Made by a program: the position numbers and the translations under genes. 64,000 bases of DNA from Macrostomum hystrix (lineage: Eukaryota; Platyhelminthes; Macrostomidae). The notes under the pieces are model-generated. The model worked only from the letters and a program-made list of their open reading frames with translations, searched no databases and was not told the origin of the DNA. The DNA is taken from assembly GCA_950097015.1 (NCBI GenBank), contig CATNEN010000003.1:6164001-6228000 (forward strand), read 5' to 3'. Of this stretch, positions 22,759 through 33,747 are shown one piece after another. Position 1 is the first letter of the stretch, and each line of letters starts with the position of its first letter.

Positions 22759-23690
22759 GATCCCAAATCGATAAACTGGCATCGTCACCATCCCAAATCC
22801 CCAAACTGGCACCGCCATCATCCCGAATCCCCAAACTGGCACCGCCATCATCCTAAATCCCCAAACTGGCACCGCCATCATCCCAAATCCCCAAACTGGC
22901 ACCGCCATCATCCTAAATCCCCAAACTGGCACCGCCATCATCCTAAATCCCCGAACTGGCACCGCCATCATCCTAAATCCCCAAACTGGCACCGCCATCA
23001 TCCTAAATCCCCAAACTGGCACCGCCATCATCCCAAATCCCCAAACTGGCACCGCCATCATCCTAAATCCCCAAACTGGCACCGCCATCATCCTAAATCC
23101 CCAAACTGGCATCGTCACCATCCTAAATCCCCAAACTGGCACCGCCATCATCCCGAATCCCCAAACTGGCACCGCCATCATCCTAAATCCCCAAACTGGC
23201 ACCGTCATCATCCTAAATCCCCAAACTGGCACCGCCATCATCCCGAATCCCCAAACTGGCACCGCCATCATCCTAAATCCCCGAACTGGCACCGCCATCA
23301 TCCTAAATCCCCAAACTGGCACCGTCATCATCCTAAATCCCCAAATTGGCTCCGCCACCATCCCAAATCCCCAAACTGGCACCGCCATTATCTCAAATCC
23401 CCAAACTGGCACCGCCATTATCCCAAATCCCCAAACTTGCACCGCCATCATCCCGAATCCCCAAACTTGCACCGCCATCATCCCGAATCCCCAAACTGGC
23501 ACCGCCATCATCCTAAATCCCCAAACTGGCACCGCCATCATCCTAAATCCCCAAACTGGCACCGCCATCATCCTAAATCCCCAAACTGGCACCGCCATCA
23601 TCCTAAATCCCCAAACTGGCACCGCCGTCATCCCAAATCCCCAAACTAGCACCGCCATCATCCTAAATCCCTAAACTGGCACCGCATTCA
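22759..23690. repeat. 30-bp minisatellite upstream of FERRY3 first clear exon
   Basis: About 30 units containing ATCCCCAAACTGGCACCG followed by CCATCATCCTAA. Because 30 is a multiple of 3, both strands show long stop-free frames (about 300 codons) that are repeat artefacts. Confidence 0.95.
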
Positions 23691-23789
23691 TCCCTAATTT
23701 CAAAATCAACCCTGTCAATATCTTAAATCTCGAAAATAAAACCCGTCACTAATCCCCAAACTACCATCTTCACTATTCCTAATCCCCAA

Positions 23790-24012
23790 ATCAACTCCAC
23801 CACCAACCCTGATCCCAAAGTCAACCCCGTCCCCAACCCTGATCCCAAAGTCAACCCCGTCCCCAACCCTGATCCCAAAGTCAACCCCGTCCCCAACCCT
23901 GATCCCAAAGTCAACCCCGTCCCCAACCCTGATCCCAAAATCAACCCTGTCACCAACCTTGATCCTAAAGTCAACCCCGTCACCAACCCTGATTCCAAAG
24001 TCAACCCCGTCA
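23790..24012. repeat. Second 30-bp minisatellite before FERRY3
   Basis: About seven units of TCAACCCCGTCCCCAACCCT followed by GATCCCAAAG. The block is distinct from the preceding array but shares the ATCCC-AAA word. It ends about 65 bp before the acceptor at 24076. Confidence 0.9.
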
Positions 24013-24076
24013 CTATCTATATTCCCAAATCCCAAAATTAACATCAGACACTAAAAATTCCCGCAGCCATCCTCAG

Positions 24077-27000
24077 CGCCGCAATCCGGCACCGCTGGTG
24101 TCCAGCTATTCGTTAACGGTTCTGAGAGTTCAGCCAATGTCAACCCAGGCAGCAACTGTCAACAGTTTCAATGGAGTCACGACTTCGGCAGCGGAGTTGT
24201 GTACAGCCTGACGGAGCTGCTGCCCATTCCACTTCCTGGCGTCGTGACAGTCGAAGATCTACTTCCAGTGCTGGCATCGTGGCATCGTTTGCCTATATTT
24301 GTTTGGCCCCAGCTGCGAGCTGATCTTGTTGAATTTGTTGCCAAAGCTCGGACAAGGTATTTTGATTGGCAATGCGAGCACAGACAGACTGCCACTGCTG
24401 CTGCTCTGCGAAACGATCCGGGAGCTATTGACTCACCCGATGTTATTGAGCAGATCTGCAGTGAATTTCGACTTGTCAAAGTTAGTTGAACCACTTTCAC
24501 TTCATTACCCACTGCCTCACTTCATTCCCCACAGCCTCACTTCATTCTCAACTGCCTCACTTCATTCCCCACTGCTTCACTTCATTCCCCACTGCCTCAC
24601 TTCATTCCCCACTGCCTCACTTCATTCCCCACTGCCTCACTTCATTCCACACAGCCTCACTTCATTCCACACAGCCTCACTTCATTCCCCACAGCCTCAC
24701 TTCATTCCCAACTGCCTCACTTCATTCCAAACAGCCTCACTTCATTCCCCACTGCCTCACTTCATTCCCCACAGCCTCAATTCATTCCTCACTGCCTCAC
24801 TTCATTCCCCACAGCCCCACTTCATTCCCGACAGCCTCACTTCATTCCCCACAGCCCCACTTCATTCCCGACAGCCTCACTTCATTCCCCACAGCCTCAC
24901 TTCATTCCCAACTGCCTCACTTCATTCCACACAGCCTCACTTCATTCCCCACAGCCTCACTTCATTCCCCACAGCCTCAATTCATTCCTCACTGCCTCAC
25001 TTCATTCCCCACAGCCTCACTTCATTCCCCACAGCCTCACTTCATTCCCAACTGCCTCACTTCATTCCACACAGCCTCACTTCATTTCCCACTGCCTCAC
25101 TTCATTCCCCACAGCCTAACTTCATTCCTCACTGCCTCACTTAATTCCCCACAGCCTCACTTCATTCCCGACAGCCTCACTTCATTCCCCACAGCCTCAC
25201 TTCATTCCCAACTGCCTCACTTCATTCCACACAGCCTCACTTCATTCCCCACTGCCTCACTTCATTCCCCACAGCCTAACTTCATTCCTCACTGCCTCAC
25301 TTAATTCCCCACAGCCTCACTTCATTCCCGACAGCCTCACTTCATTCCCCACAGCCTCACTTCATTCCCCACAGCCTCACTTCATTCCACACAGCCTCAC
25401 TTCATTCCCCACTGCCTCACTTCATTCCCCACAGCCTCACTTCATTCCACACAGCCTCACTTCATTCCACACAGCCTCACTTCATTCCCCACAGCCTAAC
25501 TTCATTCCCCACAGCCTAACTTCATTCCCCACTGCCTCACTTCATTCCCCACAGCCTCACTTCATTCCCAACTGCCTCACTTCATTCCACACAGCCTCAC
25601 TTCATTCCCCACTGCCTCACTTCATTCCCCACAGCCTAACTTCATTCCTCACTGCCTCACTTAATTCCCCACAGCCTCACTTCATTCCCGACAGCCTCAC
25701 TTCATTCCCCACAGCCTCACTTCATTCCCCACAGCCTCACTTCATTCCACACAGCCTCACTTCATTCCCCACTGCCTCACTTCATTCCCCACAGCCTAAC
25801 TTCATTCCTCACTGCCTCACTTAATTCCCCACAGCCTCACTTCATTCCCGACAGCCTCACTTCATTCCCCACAGCCTCACTTCATTCCCCACAGCCTCAC
25901 TTCATTCCACACAGCCTCACTTCATTCCACACAGCCTCACTTCATTCCCCACAGCCTAACTTCATTCCCCACAGCCTAACTTCATTCCCCACTGCCTCAC
26001 TTCATTCCCCACAGCCTCACTTCATTCCCCACAGCCTCACTTCATTCTCTAAAGCATCTGATATTCTAAGAAGCACAATTGAAAACTACAAAAATTGCAG
26101 ACCTATCCTAAATTAGTCCAACCTGCTGGCTCGCAAGCAAATCACGATGATCAGCAGCAGCAGCAACAAACTACTGATTCAGTCTCATCTTCCTCCCTAT
26201 CGCCTACAACTATTCATCAATCTCAGTCTCAGGACTCGATCAGCATTGGCGCCGGCTCCATCGCTTCATCCAACACTGTGGTCGACGAACGCTCAGAATT
26301 TCGTCGATCCTATCTACAATTGTTGAATTCAACAGCACCCGGCAAAGCTGCTAGATTGATTCGAATTGAACGCGCCATGGCTAAACAGGTGGCCGAATTA
26401 TTGGCTAGCGCTGGTAGGGCTATGAAAGAATTGTCAGCTAAACAGCAGGCCGTGATGGAGGAGGCAGTTGCGCAGAGTGGCAATCTATACTCTGGTCAGT
26501 TATATTGAACATTATTGTTTTAAAATTGAACTTAATATTTTTAGTGTAATTTCTTGATGTCTTGATGTAGCAATTGAAGTTTTTTTTCAATTGCTTTTTC
26601 AATAATTTTGTAAGGTCTTATGAGAAAAATCTTACCTTACGCCAGAACCATTGAATATCTCGACAGTCTGAAGAGCTGGCGACTTGATTATGGCAACAAA
26701 AGTTTGGCCAGAAAGTTTCTGAGTTCTACTGTAAATTTGCCTAGGTTTAACTTCTATTTACGAGTATATATCAATCTAAGGTACACTGTTGTCAGTAGCA
26801 ATAATAGGAAATAATCCTTAAATATAATTTTAAAAAACTACGCTGCGTTCATTTATCCAGACTACGCTACTGTCAGTAGAAATATATGAAAAAACGTGTT
26901 TTTTCTCATTTAAACATAAAACGCTGACAAAAAATTGCCAGACGAAGACATCAATCGGCTGAACGCTCAGCACGTGGCCAATCTAACTGGCGAAGCTCAG

Positions 27001-30000
27001 CGATGGCGCAACGAGCTGGTGATGCTGAAGGATCGCCAGAAGGCCGCTCATCGTCAGCTAGTAGCCTGTCAGCTGACTAGCTTAGCCGCATTGGATCCCA
27101 GACTAATGGCCGCGGCTTCCGTTGCCTCTATTGAATCGTCGGCTTCTTCAACATCGCTGGCTGGCCACTCGGCTGGCAACGAATCTAGCGACAGCATTGC
27201 CGACTTGCCCGACGATGCCGAAGATAGTTATCGCAATCCGGTCGCGTGGGAAGAGAGTTTCACAATTAGCGTTGGCACCCAGTTGAAGACGCAGCACAAT
27301 CTAAGATTGTTAAGCGCCAATTTGCAACGCCTACTGACGCCTCTGACAGCCGCTGACAGACTGCAGTCCGCTTTGAGTCTGTACTCTGATTCTTTGTCAG
27401 CATTTGTCCTGCTGTCTAGTAGAGATCAGGTAATCATAGTCGATTCTTAGTTTTCTCTTAGTAACTGAAAATGTCCTACTTTTCTAATAAAAAATATCCT
27501 TAACAAACATCTTCCTTCTCCCATCTTATCACTAATCTCCCGTTTCTATCAAAATCGCCATTTTTTCCTATTTTATCGTCTCATTTGACTCACATTCTAG
27601 GCCTGCAATCCGTACATCACGGCCACTCTGCGCTTCGGCGATCTCTGCGAAAGAAGTGCCGATTTTCATTTCGACGATTACGGCCGACAAATGGAGGCGA
27701 TATGGAGGCGAATCAATGGCCAGTAGTTTATTGATGTGGGGATCTTATGAGTGGGAACAAGAATTTTGGGATTCTATTTTGGGTGGGAATAAGAATTTGA
27801 GGATTCTATTTTGGGTGGGAATAAGAATTTGAGGGTTCTATTTTGGGTGGGAATAAGAATTTGAGGATTCTATTTTGGGTGGGAATTAGAATTTGAGGAT
27901 TCTATTTTGGGTGGGAATAAGAATTTGAGGATTCTATTTTGTGTGAGAATTAGAATTTGAGGATTCTATTTTGGGTGGGAATTAGAATTTGAGGATTCTT
28001 TTTTGAGTGGGAATAAGAAATTGAGGATTCTATTTTGAGTGGGAATTAGAATTTGAGGATTCTATTTTGGGTGGGAATTAGAATTTGAAGATAATATTTT
28101 GGGTGGGAATAAGAATTTGAGGATTCTATTTAAGGTGGGAATTAGAATTTGAGGATTCTATTTTGGGTGGGAAACAGAATTTAAGGATTCTATTTTGGGT
28201 GGGAAACAGAATTTGAGGATTCTATTTTGGGTGGGAATAAGAATTTAAGGATTCTATTTTGGGTGGGAATTAGAATTTGAGCATTCTATTTTGGGTGGGA
28301 ATTAGAATTTGAGCATTCTATTTTGGGTGGGAATAATAAATTGAGGATAATATTTTGGGTGGGAATAAGAATTTGAGGATAATATTTTGGGTGGGAATAA
28401 GAATTTGAGGATTCTATTTTGGGTGGGAATAAGAATTTGAGGATTCTATTTTGGGTGGGAACAAGAATGTTGGGATTCTATTTTGGGTGGGAATAAGAAT
28501 TTGAGGATTCTATTTTGGGTGGGAATAATAAATTGAGGATAATATTTTGGGTGGGAATAAGAATTTGAGGATTCTATTTTGGGTGGGAATAAGAATTTGA
28601 GGATTCTATTTTGGGTGGGAATAAGAATTTGAGGATTCTATTTTGGGTGGGAATTAGAATTTGAGGATTCTATTTTGGGTGGGAATTAGAATTTGAGGAT
28701 TCTATTTTGGGAGGGAATTAGAATTTGAGGATTCTATTTTGGGTGGGAATAATAAATTGAGGATAATATTTTGGGTGGGAATAAGAATTTGAGGATTCTA
28801 TTTTGGGTGGGAATAAGAATTTGAGGATTCTATTTTGGGTGGGAATTAGAATTTGAGGATTCTATTTTGGGTGGGAATTAGAATTTGAGGATTCTATTTT
28901 GGGTGGGAATAATAAATTGAGGATAATATTTTGGGTGGGAATAAGAATTTGAGGATTCTATTTTGGGTGGGAATAAGAATTTGAGGATAATATTTTGGGT
29001 GGGAATAAGAATTTGAGGATTCTATTTTGGGTGGGAATAAGAATTTGAGGATTCTATTTTGGGTGGGAATTAGAATTTGAGGATTCTATTTTGGGTGGGA
29101 ATAAGAATTTGAGGATAATATTTTGGGTGGGAACAAGAATGTTGGGATTCTATTTTGGGTGGGAATAAGAATTTGAGGATAATATTTTGGGTGGTAATAA
29201 GAATTTGAGGATAATATTTTGGGTGGGAATAAGAATTTGAGGATAATATTTTGGGTGGGAATAAGAATTTGAGGATTTTATTTTCGGTGGGAATAGGAAT
29301 TTGAGGATTCTTTTTTTAGTGGGAATAAGAACTTGAGGATTCTATTTTGGGGGGAACAAAAAATTTGGGAGTTAATTTGAGTGGGAAAAATAAATTTTGT
29401 ATTCTATTTAGATAGGAATGGAAAAATGGATCCTTTTTATTGGAAATAAGAATTTGATGCACTATTTAAGTTGAATTAAAATTGGGATCATATTTTCGAT
29501 TTGGATTTGAGAATTTAGCCTATTACTTACATGGGATTAATATTTGGGGATCTATTTATATAGAAAAAAATGTATTTTTTAGATTCTAATTTAGAGATAG
29601 CAAATATAACGTTTTTTCACCTCTTTTATTTAGAGAACAACTCAATCGTTGGCAGCAGCAGCAGCAGCAGCAGCATAATCACTAAGCCCTCAGTTGGTGA
29701 CGTGTTCATCACTCGTCACTCAAATCTAAACGGTGCACAATTAGTATTTCACCTAGTTACCGAGTCGGGAGATTGTCCCGAGTTAACTTCCCAGCATCCG
29801 GTCATTGCTCAAGGTCTCAGGCGAATTGTTAGGACAGCATTGGCTCACGATGTGAACTGTCTAACACTGCCATTGTTGCTAACCAATCAGCTGTCGGAGC
29901 ACATGACCATCAGCTGGTGCCAGAGGCGAGCTGAGCTAGTGCTGAAGACAATCAAAGGCTTCCTAGTCGAGTACATCACTTGGCAGAGTCATCGAACGCC

Positions 30001-30118
30001 TCGGTGTTTTCAATTTCTAGTTCCAGCCGGCCTGTCTGAATCTATGCTGCAGTCATTCAGCTGCTGCATTCAATCCATATTCAGTCTGAGCAATGTGGCG
30101 CTGATGAAGTCCAATTAA
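24077..30118 (+). CDS. FERRY3: FERRY3 (C12orf4), FERRY endosomal complex subunit 3; 5' end unresolved
   Basis: Exons: 24077-24480, 26101-26494, 26942-27429, 27601-27722 and about 29656-30118 (stop). Phases agree at the first three joins. Diagnostic matches to C12orf4 are ESFTISVGTQLKTQHNLRL, LQSALSLYSDSLSAFVLL, SADFHFDDYGRQMEAI, GDVFITRHSNLNGAQLVFHL, LSEHMTISWCQRRAEL and CFQFLVPAGLSESML. A helical region (residues from exons 2-3) and a Gln run plus Ser-rich linker are present. Known role: FERRY is a Rab5 effector that links mRNAs and ribosomes to early endosomes. The first exon starts in phase 1 with no ATG, so an upstream exon is missing. The last junction is uncertain: donor 27722 is phase 2, and the matching acceptor is a CAG within the (CAG)n run at 29653-29673; the stronger-looking TTTAG at 29633 would shift the frame. 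Confidence 0.9.
24495..26048. repeat. 20-bp minisatellite filling FERRY3 intron
   Basis: About 77 units of TTCATTCCCCACAGCCTCAC. Every unit contains a CCCACAG acceptor-like sequence, so the intron presents dozens of decoy 3' splice sites before the real one at 26100. It covers nearly the whole of intron 24481-26100. Blocks with the same variant order recur (for example around 25081, 25621 and 25801), showing segmental array duplication. Confidence 0.97.
27727..29372. repeat. 32-bp minisatellite filling FERRY3 last intron
   Basis: About 50 units of TTTTGGGTGGGAATAAGAAT followed by TTGAGGATTCTA. The reverse complement contains AATCCTCAAATTC, resembling the core seen in other arrays of the window. 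It begins a few bases after the donor at 27723. Confidence 0.95.
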
Positions 30119-30294
30119 CAATACATTCGTGGATTTGACATCAATTTTCTGTTTTGTTTTTATCTACGAGCGTAGAAATTTAATCCAATAGGTTTTGGAA
30201 TTACAAATCTATAATTAATTGATTGATTGATTAAAACTACTGCTCGCTTTCTATCCTAAATTGATAAAATATGTTGATTATGATTAAAAGCAAC

Positions 30295-30300
30295 AATAAA
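30295..30300 (+). terminator. Likely FERRY3 polyadenylation signal
   Basis: AATAAA lies 177 bp downstream of the stop codon, with a second AATAAA about 20 bp further on. Confidence 0.55.
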
Positions 30301-30519
30301 TATTTTATCCTATAAATAAACAAAATGTTTTTGAAAAATTAATTGTTTTACTTTTCTGATTCAGAATAGCTTTTCTTGTGTGTTCTGTTAGTCTTTTTAT
30401 TACCAAAACTTCAACTATTATAACAATTTCATTAAATCCGTTAATTCTCATTGTTTCTTAATTTCACTTTTAACTGTCCCAAATCCTTAAATCACATAGC
30501 AAGTCTTCTCAATTCCTCT

Positions 30520-31312
30520 AATCAAAAAATGCCACATAAAACTATCCCACATCCTCAAATCCCACATTAAATCATTCCGTATCCTTAAATCCCACATTAA
30601 ATCATCCCAGATCCTCAAATCCCACATTAAATCATCCCAGATCCTCAAATCCCACATTATATCATCCCAGATACTTTAATTCTACATTAAATCATCCCAG
30701 ATCCTCAAATCCCACATTAAATCATCCCAGATCCTCAAATCCCACATTAAATCATCCCAGATCCTCAAATCCCACATTAAATCATTCCAGATCCTCAAAT
30801 CCCACATTAAATCATTCCAGATCATCAAATCCCACATTATATTATCCCAGATCCTCAAATCCAACATTAAGTTATCCCAGATCCTCAAATCCCACATTAA
30901 ATCATCCCAGATCCTCAAATCCCACATTAAATCATTCCAGATCCTCAAATCCCACATTAAATCATCCCAGATCCTCAAATCCCACATTATATCATCCCAG
31001 ATCCTCAAATCCCACATTAAATCATCCGAGATCCTCAAATACCACATTAAATCATCCCAGATCCTCAAATCCCACATTAAATCATCCCAGATCCTCAAAT
31101 CCCACATTAAATCATCCCAGATCCTCAAATCCCACATTAAATCATTCCAGATCCTCAAATCCTACATTAAATCATCCCAGATCCTCAAATCCCACATAAA
31201 ATCATTCCAGATCCTCAAATCCCACATAAAATCATTCCAGATCCTCAAATACCACATTATATTATCCCAGATCCTCAAATCCAACATTAAGTTATCCCAG
31301 ATCCTCTAATCC
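30520..31312. repeat. 30-bp minisatellite upstream of BOLA3
   Basis: About 26 units of ATCATCCCAGATCCTCAAAT followed by CCCACATTAA. It shares TCCCAGATCCTCAAA with the NEDD1 intron 1 array. It is probably in a 5' intron of BOLA3, because the first clear BOLA3 exon begins at an acceptor. Confidence 0.95.
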
Positions 31313-31497
31313 CATTACTTTCACTTATCACAATCACCAGATCTCACGTCCAGTCACCCCCAGATCCTTAATTACCAGCTAAAAATAATCCCCAGATTCT
31401 CGAAGTTACCAGAATTTTTCTTCTTAACTCTTGATACTAAACTACGCAATTTAATGTCACTATTATTTACTTAACTAATTAGTTTTTTACATTTCAG

Positions 31498-32247
31498 TCT
31501 CTTCAACGCCTAGCAACTTTGACAACCAGCGGTTGTCGCCATCTATGGCGGCATCACAGCAGCCGCACTCCATCATCAGTTCTGTTCACTTCTATTTCAC
31601 GAGCCAATCTGAATCAGCTACAGCGCTTTCATCTCCCGTCGAGTTCGTTTTCATCGTCGTCCACCACAGGGCGTCAGTTGACAGATGGCGAGCAGCAGAT
31701 CGAGTCTGCTCTGCGCTCGGCATTTCCCGGCACACGATCTGTCACGGTTGAAGACGTCAGCGGAGGCTGCGGACAGATGTACCAGGTGGGCTTCTAAGGG
31801 TGGGCCTATAGTTGCGTTTTTTTGCCACCAGACACCCTAGACAACGAGAATCGTTGAATATCTTGATGATGCCGACCCACAGGAAAATGTGGGTATTCGA
31901 AATCCCCTGCTAAAAATAGCCCTGACGTCACTTATACGGGAAAATTGTATGACAGGCAGATTTGCAGCTAAAAATAGAACATGACTCATCAGTGCAATTA
32001 AGCAGGCACAATGTCCTGTCCTGGATCACATGAGGCTGTCTTAAGTTCTATAAATTTCATTTGGCACTCTTCCGCCTGCGTTCAGGTGCGCATCTGTGCG
32101 GAAGAATTTCGTGGGGCTCGAACCCTGGCGCAGCATCGGATGGTAAAGTCCGCACTAGCTGGCTACATAGCCAACATGCACGGCCTCTCAATCGACACGG
32201 AACCGCCGCCAGAAGATGCTACTGATTCTGGTATTATCAAGAAGTGA
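31498..32247 (+). CDS. BOLA3: BOLA3, mitochondrial BolA-family iron-sulphur assembly factor; start codon not seen
   Basis: Exons 31498-31785 and 32086-32247 (phase 0) give 149 codons plus stop. The BolA domain is clear: IESALRSAFPGTRSVTVEDV, SGGCGQMYQ (the family cysteine signature) and RTLAQHRMVKSALAGYI ... MHGLSI. About 60 residues before it are rich in Ser, Arg and His and lack acidic residues (TSGCRHLWRHHSSRTPSS), as expected of a mitochondrial targeting sequence. Known role: with GLRX5/NFU1, it transfers 4Fe-4S clusters to mitochondrial enzymes such as lipoate synthase. The frame is open back to the acceptor TTTCAG at 31497 with no ATG, so the start lies in a short upstream exon or in a trans-spliced leader. 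Confidence 0.93.
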
Positions 32248-32581
32248 ATCCGGTTTATTTTTACTTTCGACTTTATTGCGTTTTCTCTGGAAATTGATCA
32301 TAAAATTGTTGTAAATTGCTCAGGCCGTGCTCCTATCTCAATAATTGGTTAGCTTTTAAGCTACTATTAGTAGCAGAAAACAGATATTATGTCGATTTTA
32401 ATGTAGTGTTAAAAGTCTAATGTTTTTAAGCTAAAACTACTGATAGTAGTATGGTTCTAACTCATTAAAACTATTAGTAGTATGAAACATCCAATCAGGC
32501 CATTTTTACCTAGTTTATATCATGCCACCTTCAGTATATACCTGTTTGACTACTTATATATGTAAGTAGTTTGATGAAGAT

Positions 32582-32587
32582 AATAAA
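32582..32587 (+). terminator. Likely BOLA3 polyadenylation signal
   Basis: AATAAA 335 bp after the stop codon, in AT-rich DNA. Confidence 0.45.
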
Positions 32588-32589
32588 GT

Positions 32590-33160
32590 TTCAAAATATA
32601 TACATTTTTAAATGAAATTCGACTTGTTTATTTGTTTTCTTCGGGGGTTAAAATTTATTTATTAGAAATTGTGCGTCTAATAGTTTGATGTGCATTGTCA
32701 AGTAGCAGTTGTTGAATAAACAAAAATTCACATATAAGTCAAATAATTCGTATTTAACTAATTATATTCCTAAACGAGTTTTCATAGCGACCAAAAAGCA
32801 GAATAAATGACAATTTGCGAAAAAAAATATAAAGATGACAATTTTACTATCTTGAAATAAGGGTTAGTAATGAACATTAGATTCCTAATATGGGTATATC
32901 AGGTAACAGTGTGGTTAGGCATAGTTAGATTAATGACAATCAGATTATCGTTAATAAAATATTCTAATCTAATCTAGTGCTGTTTTGAATTCCTTCGATT
33001 GCCGAAAAAATGATTGACATCTCCAATTTCAATTCCAACATCCAATTACTTTAATGTAATTGAACAGTATCTTTTTTTAAAGAAGAATTTTACCTAAATC
33101 AGATCATGTTACACATTTCATGGCTTGTCTAACTGTATTGTTACATTGTCTCTTTGAAAA
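32590..33160. other. AT-rich intergenic DNA after BOLA3
   Basis: I see no gene or repeat. It may hold the 3' end of the minus-strand coiled-coil gene, whose terminal exons were not found. Confidence 0.4.
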
Positions 33161-33165
33161 TTGAC

Positions 33166-33556
33166 ATTCGCACCTTAAGAATTCACATCGGCCATTTGAG
33201 AATCGACATCCGCACCTTGAGAATCGACACCCGCTCTTTGAGAATCGACATCCGCTCTTTGAGAATCGACACCCGCTCTTTGAGAATCGACATCCGCTCT
33301 TTGACAATCGACATCCGCTCTTTGAGAATCGACATCTGCTCTTTGAGAATCGACATCCGCTCTTTGAGAATCGACACCCGCTCTTTGAGAATCGAAATTC
33401 GCTCTTTGAGAATCGACACCCGCTATTTGAGAATCGTCATCCGCTCTTTGAGAATCGACATCCGCTCTTTGAGAATCGACATCCGCTCTTTGAGAATCGA
33501 CACACGCTCTTTGAGAATCGACATCCGCTCTTTGAGAATCGACATCCACTTTTGGA
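33166..33556. repeat. 21-bp minisatellite
   Basis: About 18 units of CTCTTTGAGAATCGACATCC plus G. The 21-bp period leaves several frames open on both strands. It lies downstream of the exon at 33748-34068 on the minus strand and may be in the next intron of that gene. Confidence 0.95.
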
Positions 33557-33747
33557 GTGACACCCACTTGTCTTCCTAAGCTTCTTGAAAATCCATTTGA
33601 GTAGCGATAAATTTGGCATAAAATTCATTAAAAATATAAAATCAGTTTCTGCACTTATTTGAGTATAACATAATCAAGCAACATATAGGTTCATTGTGCG
33701 GTCATAAGTTTGAAATCAAATCAGAAGTCTACATTGGTAGACCTTAC

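Noticed and set aside
22660-23661. Open frames of about 300-333 codons on both strands
   Set aside because: They are produced by the 30-bp tandem repeat, whose period is a multiple of three. The same peptide repeats without flanking coding signals, and the array precedes a clear FERRY3 acceptor.
24299-25304. Repeated Ser/Pro/His-rich open frames of about 270-280 codons
   Set aside because: These are the 20-bp FERRY3 intron array read in more than one frame. The true exon ends at a donor at 24480.
27722-27727. FERRY3 ending at the TAG after exon 4
   Set aside because: The conserved C-terminal part (FITRHSN, MTISWCQRRAEL) lies in the next exon, so the TAG at 27724 must be intronic.
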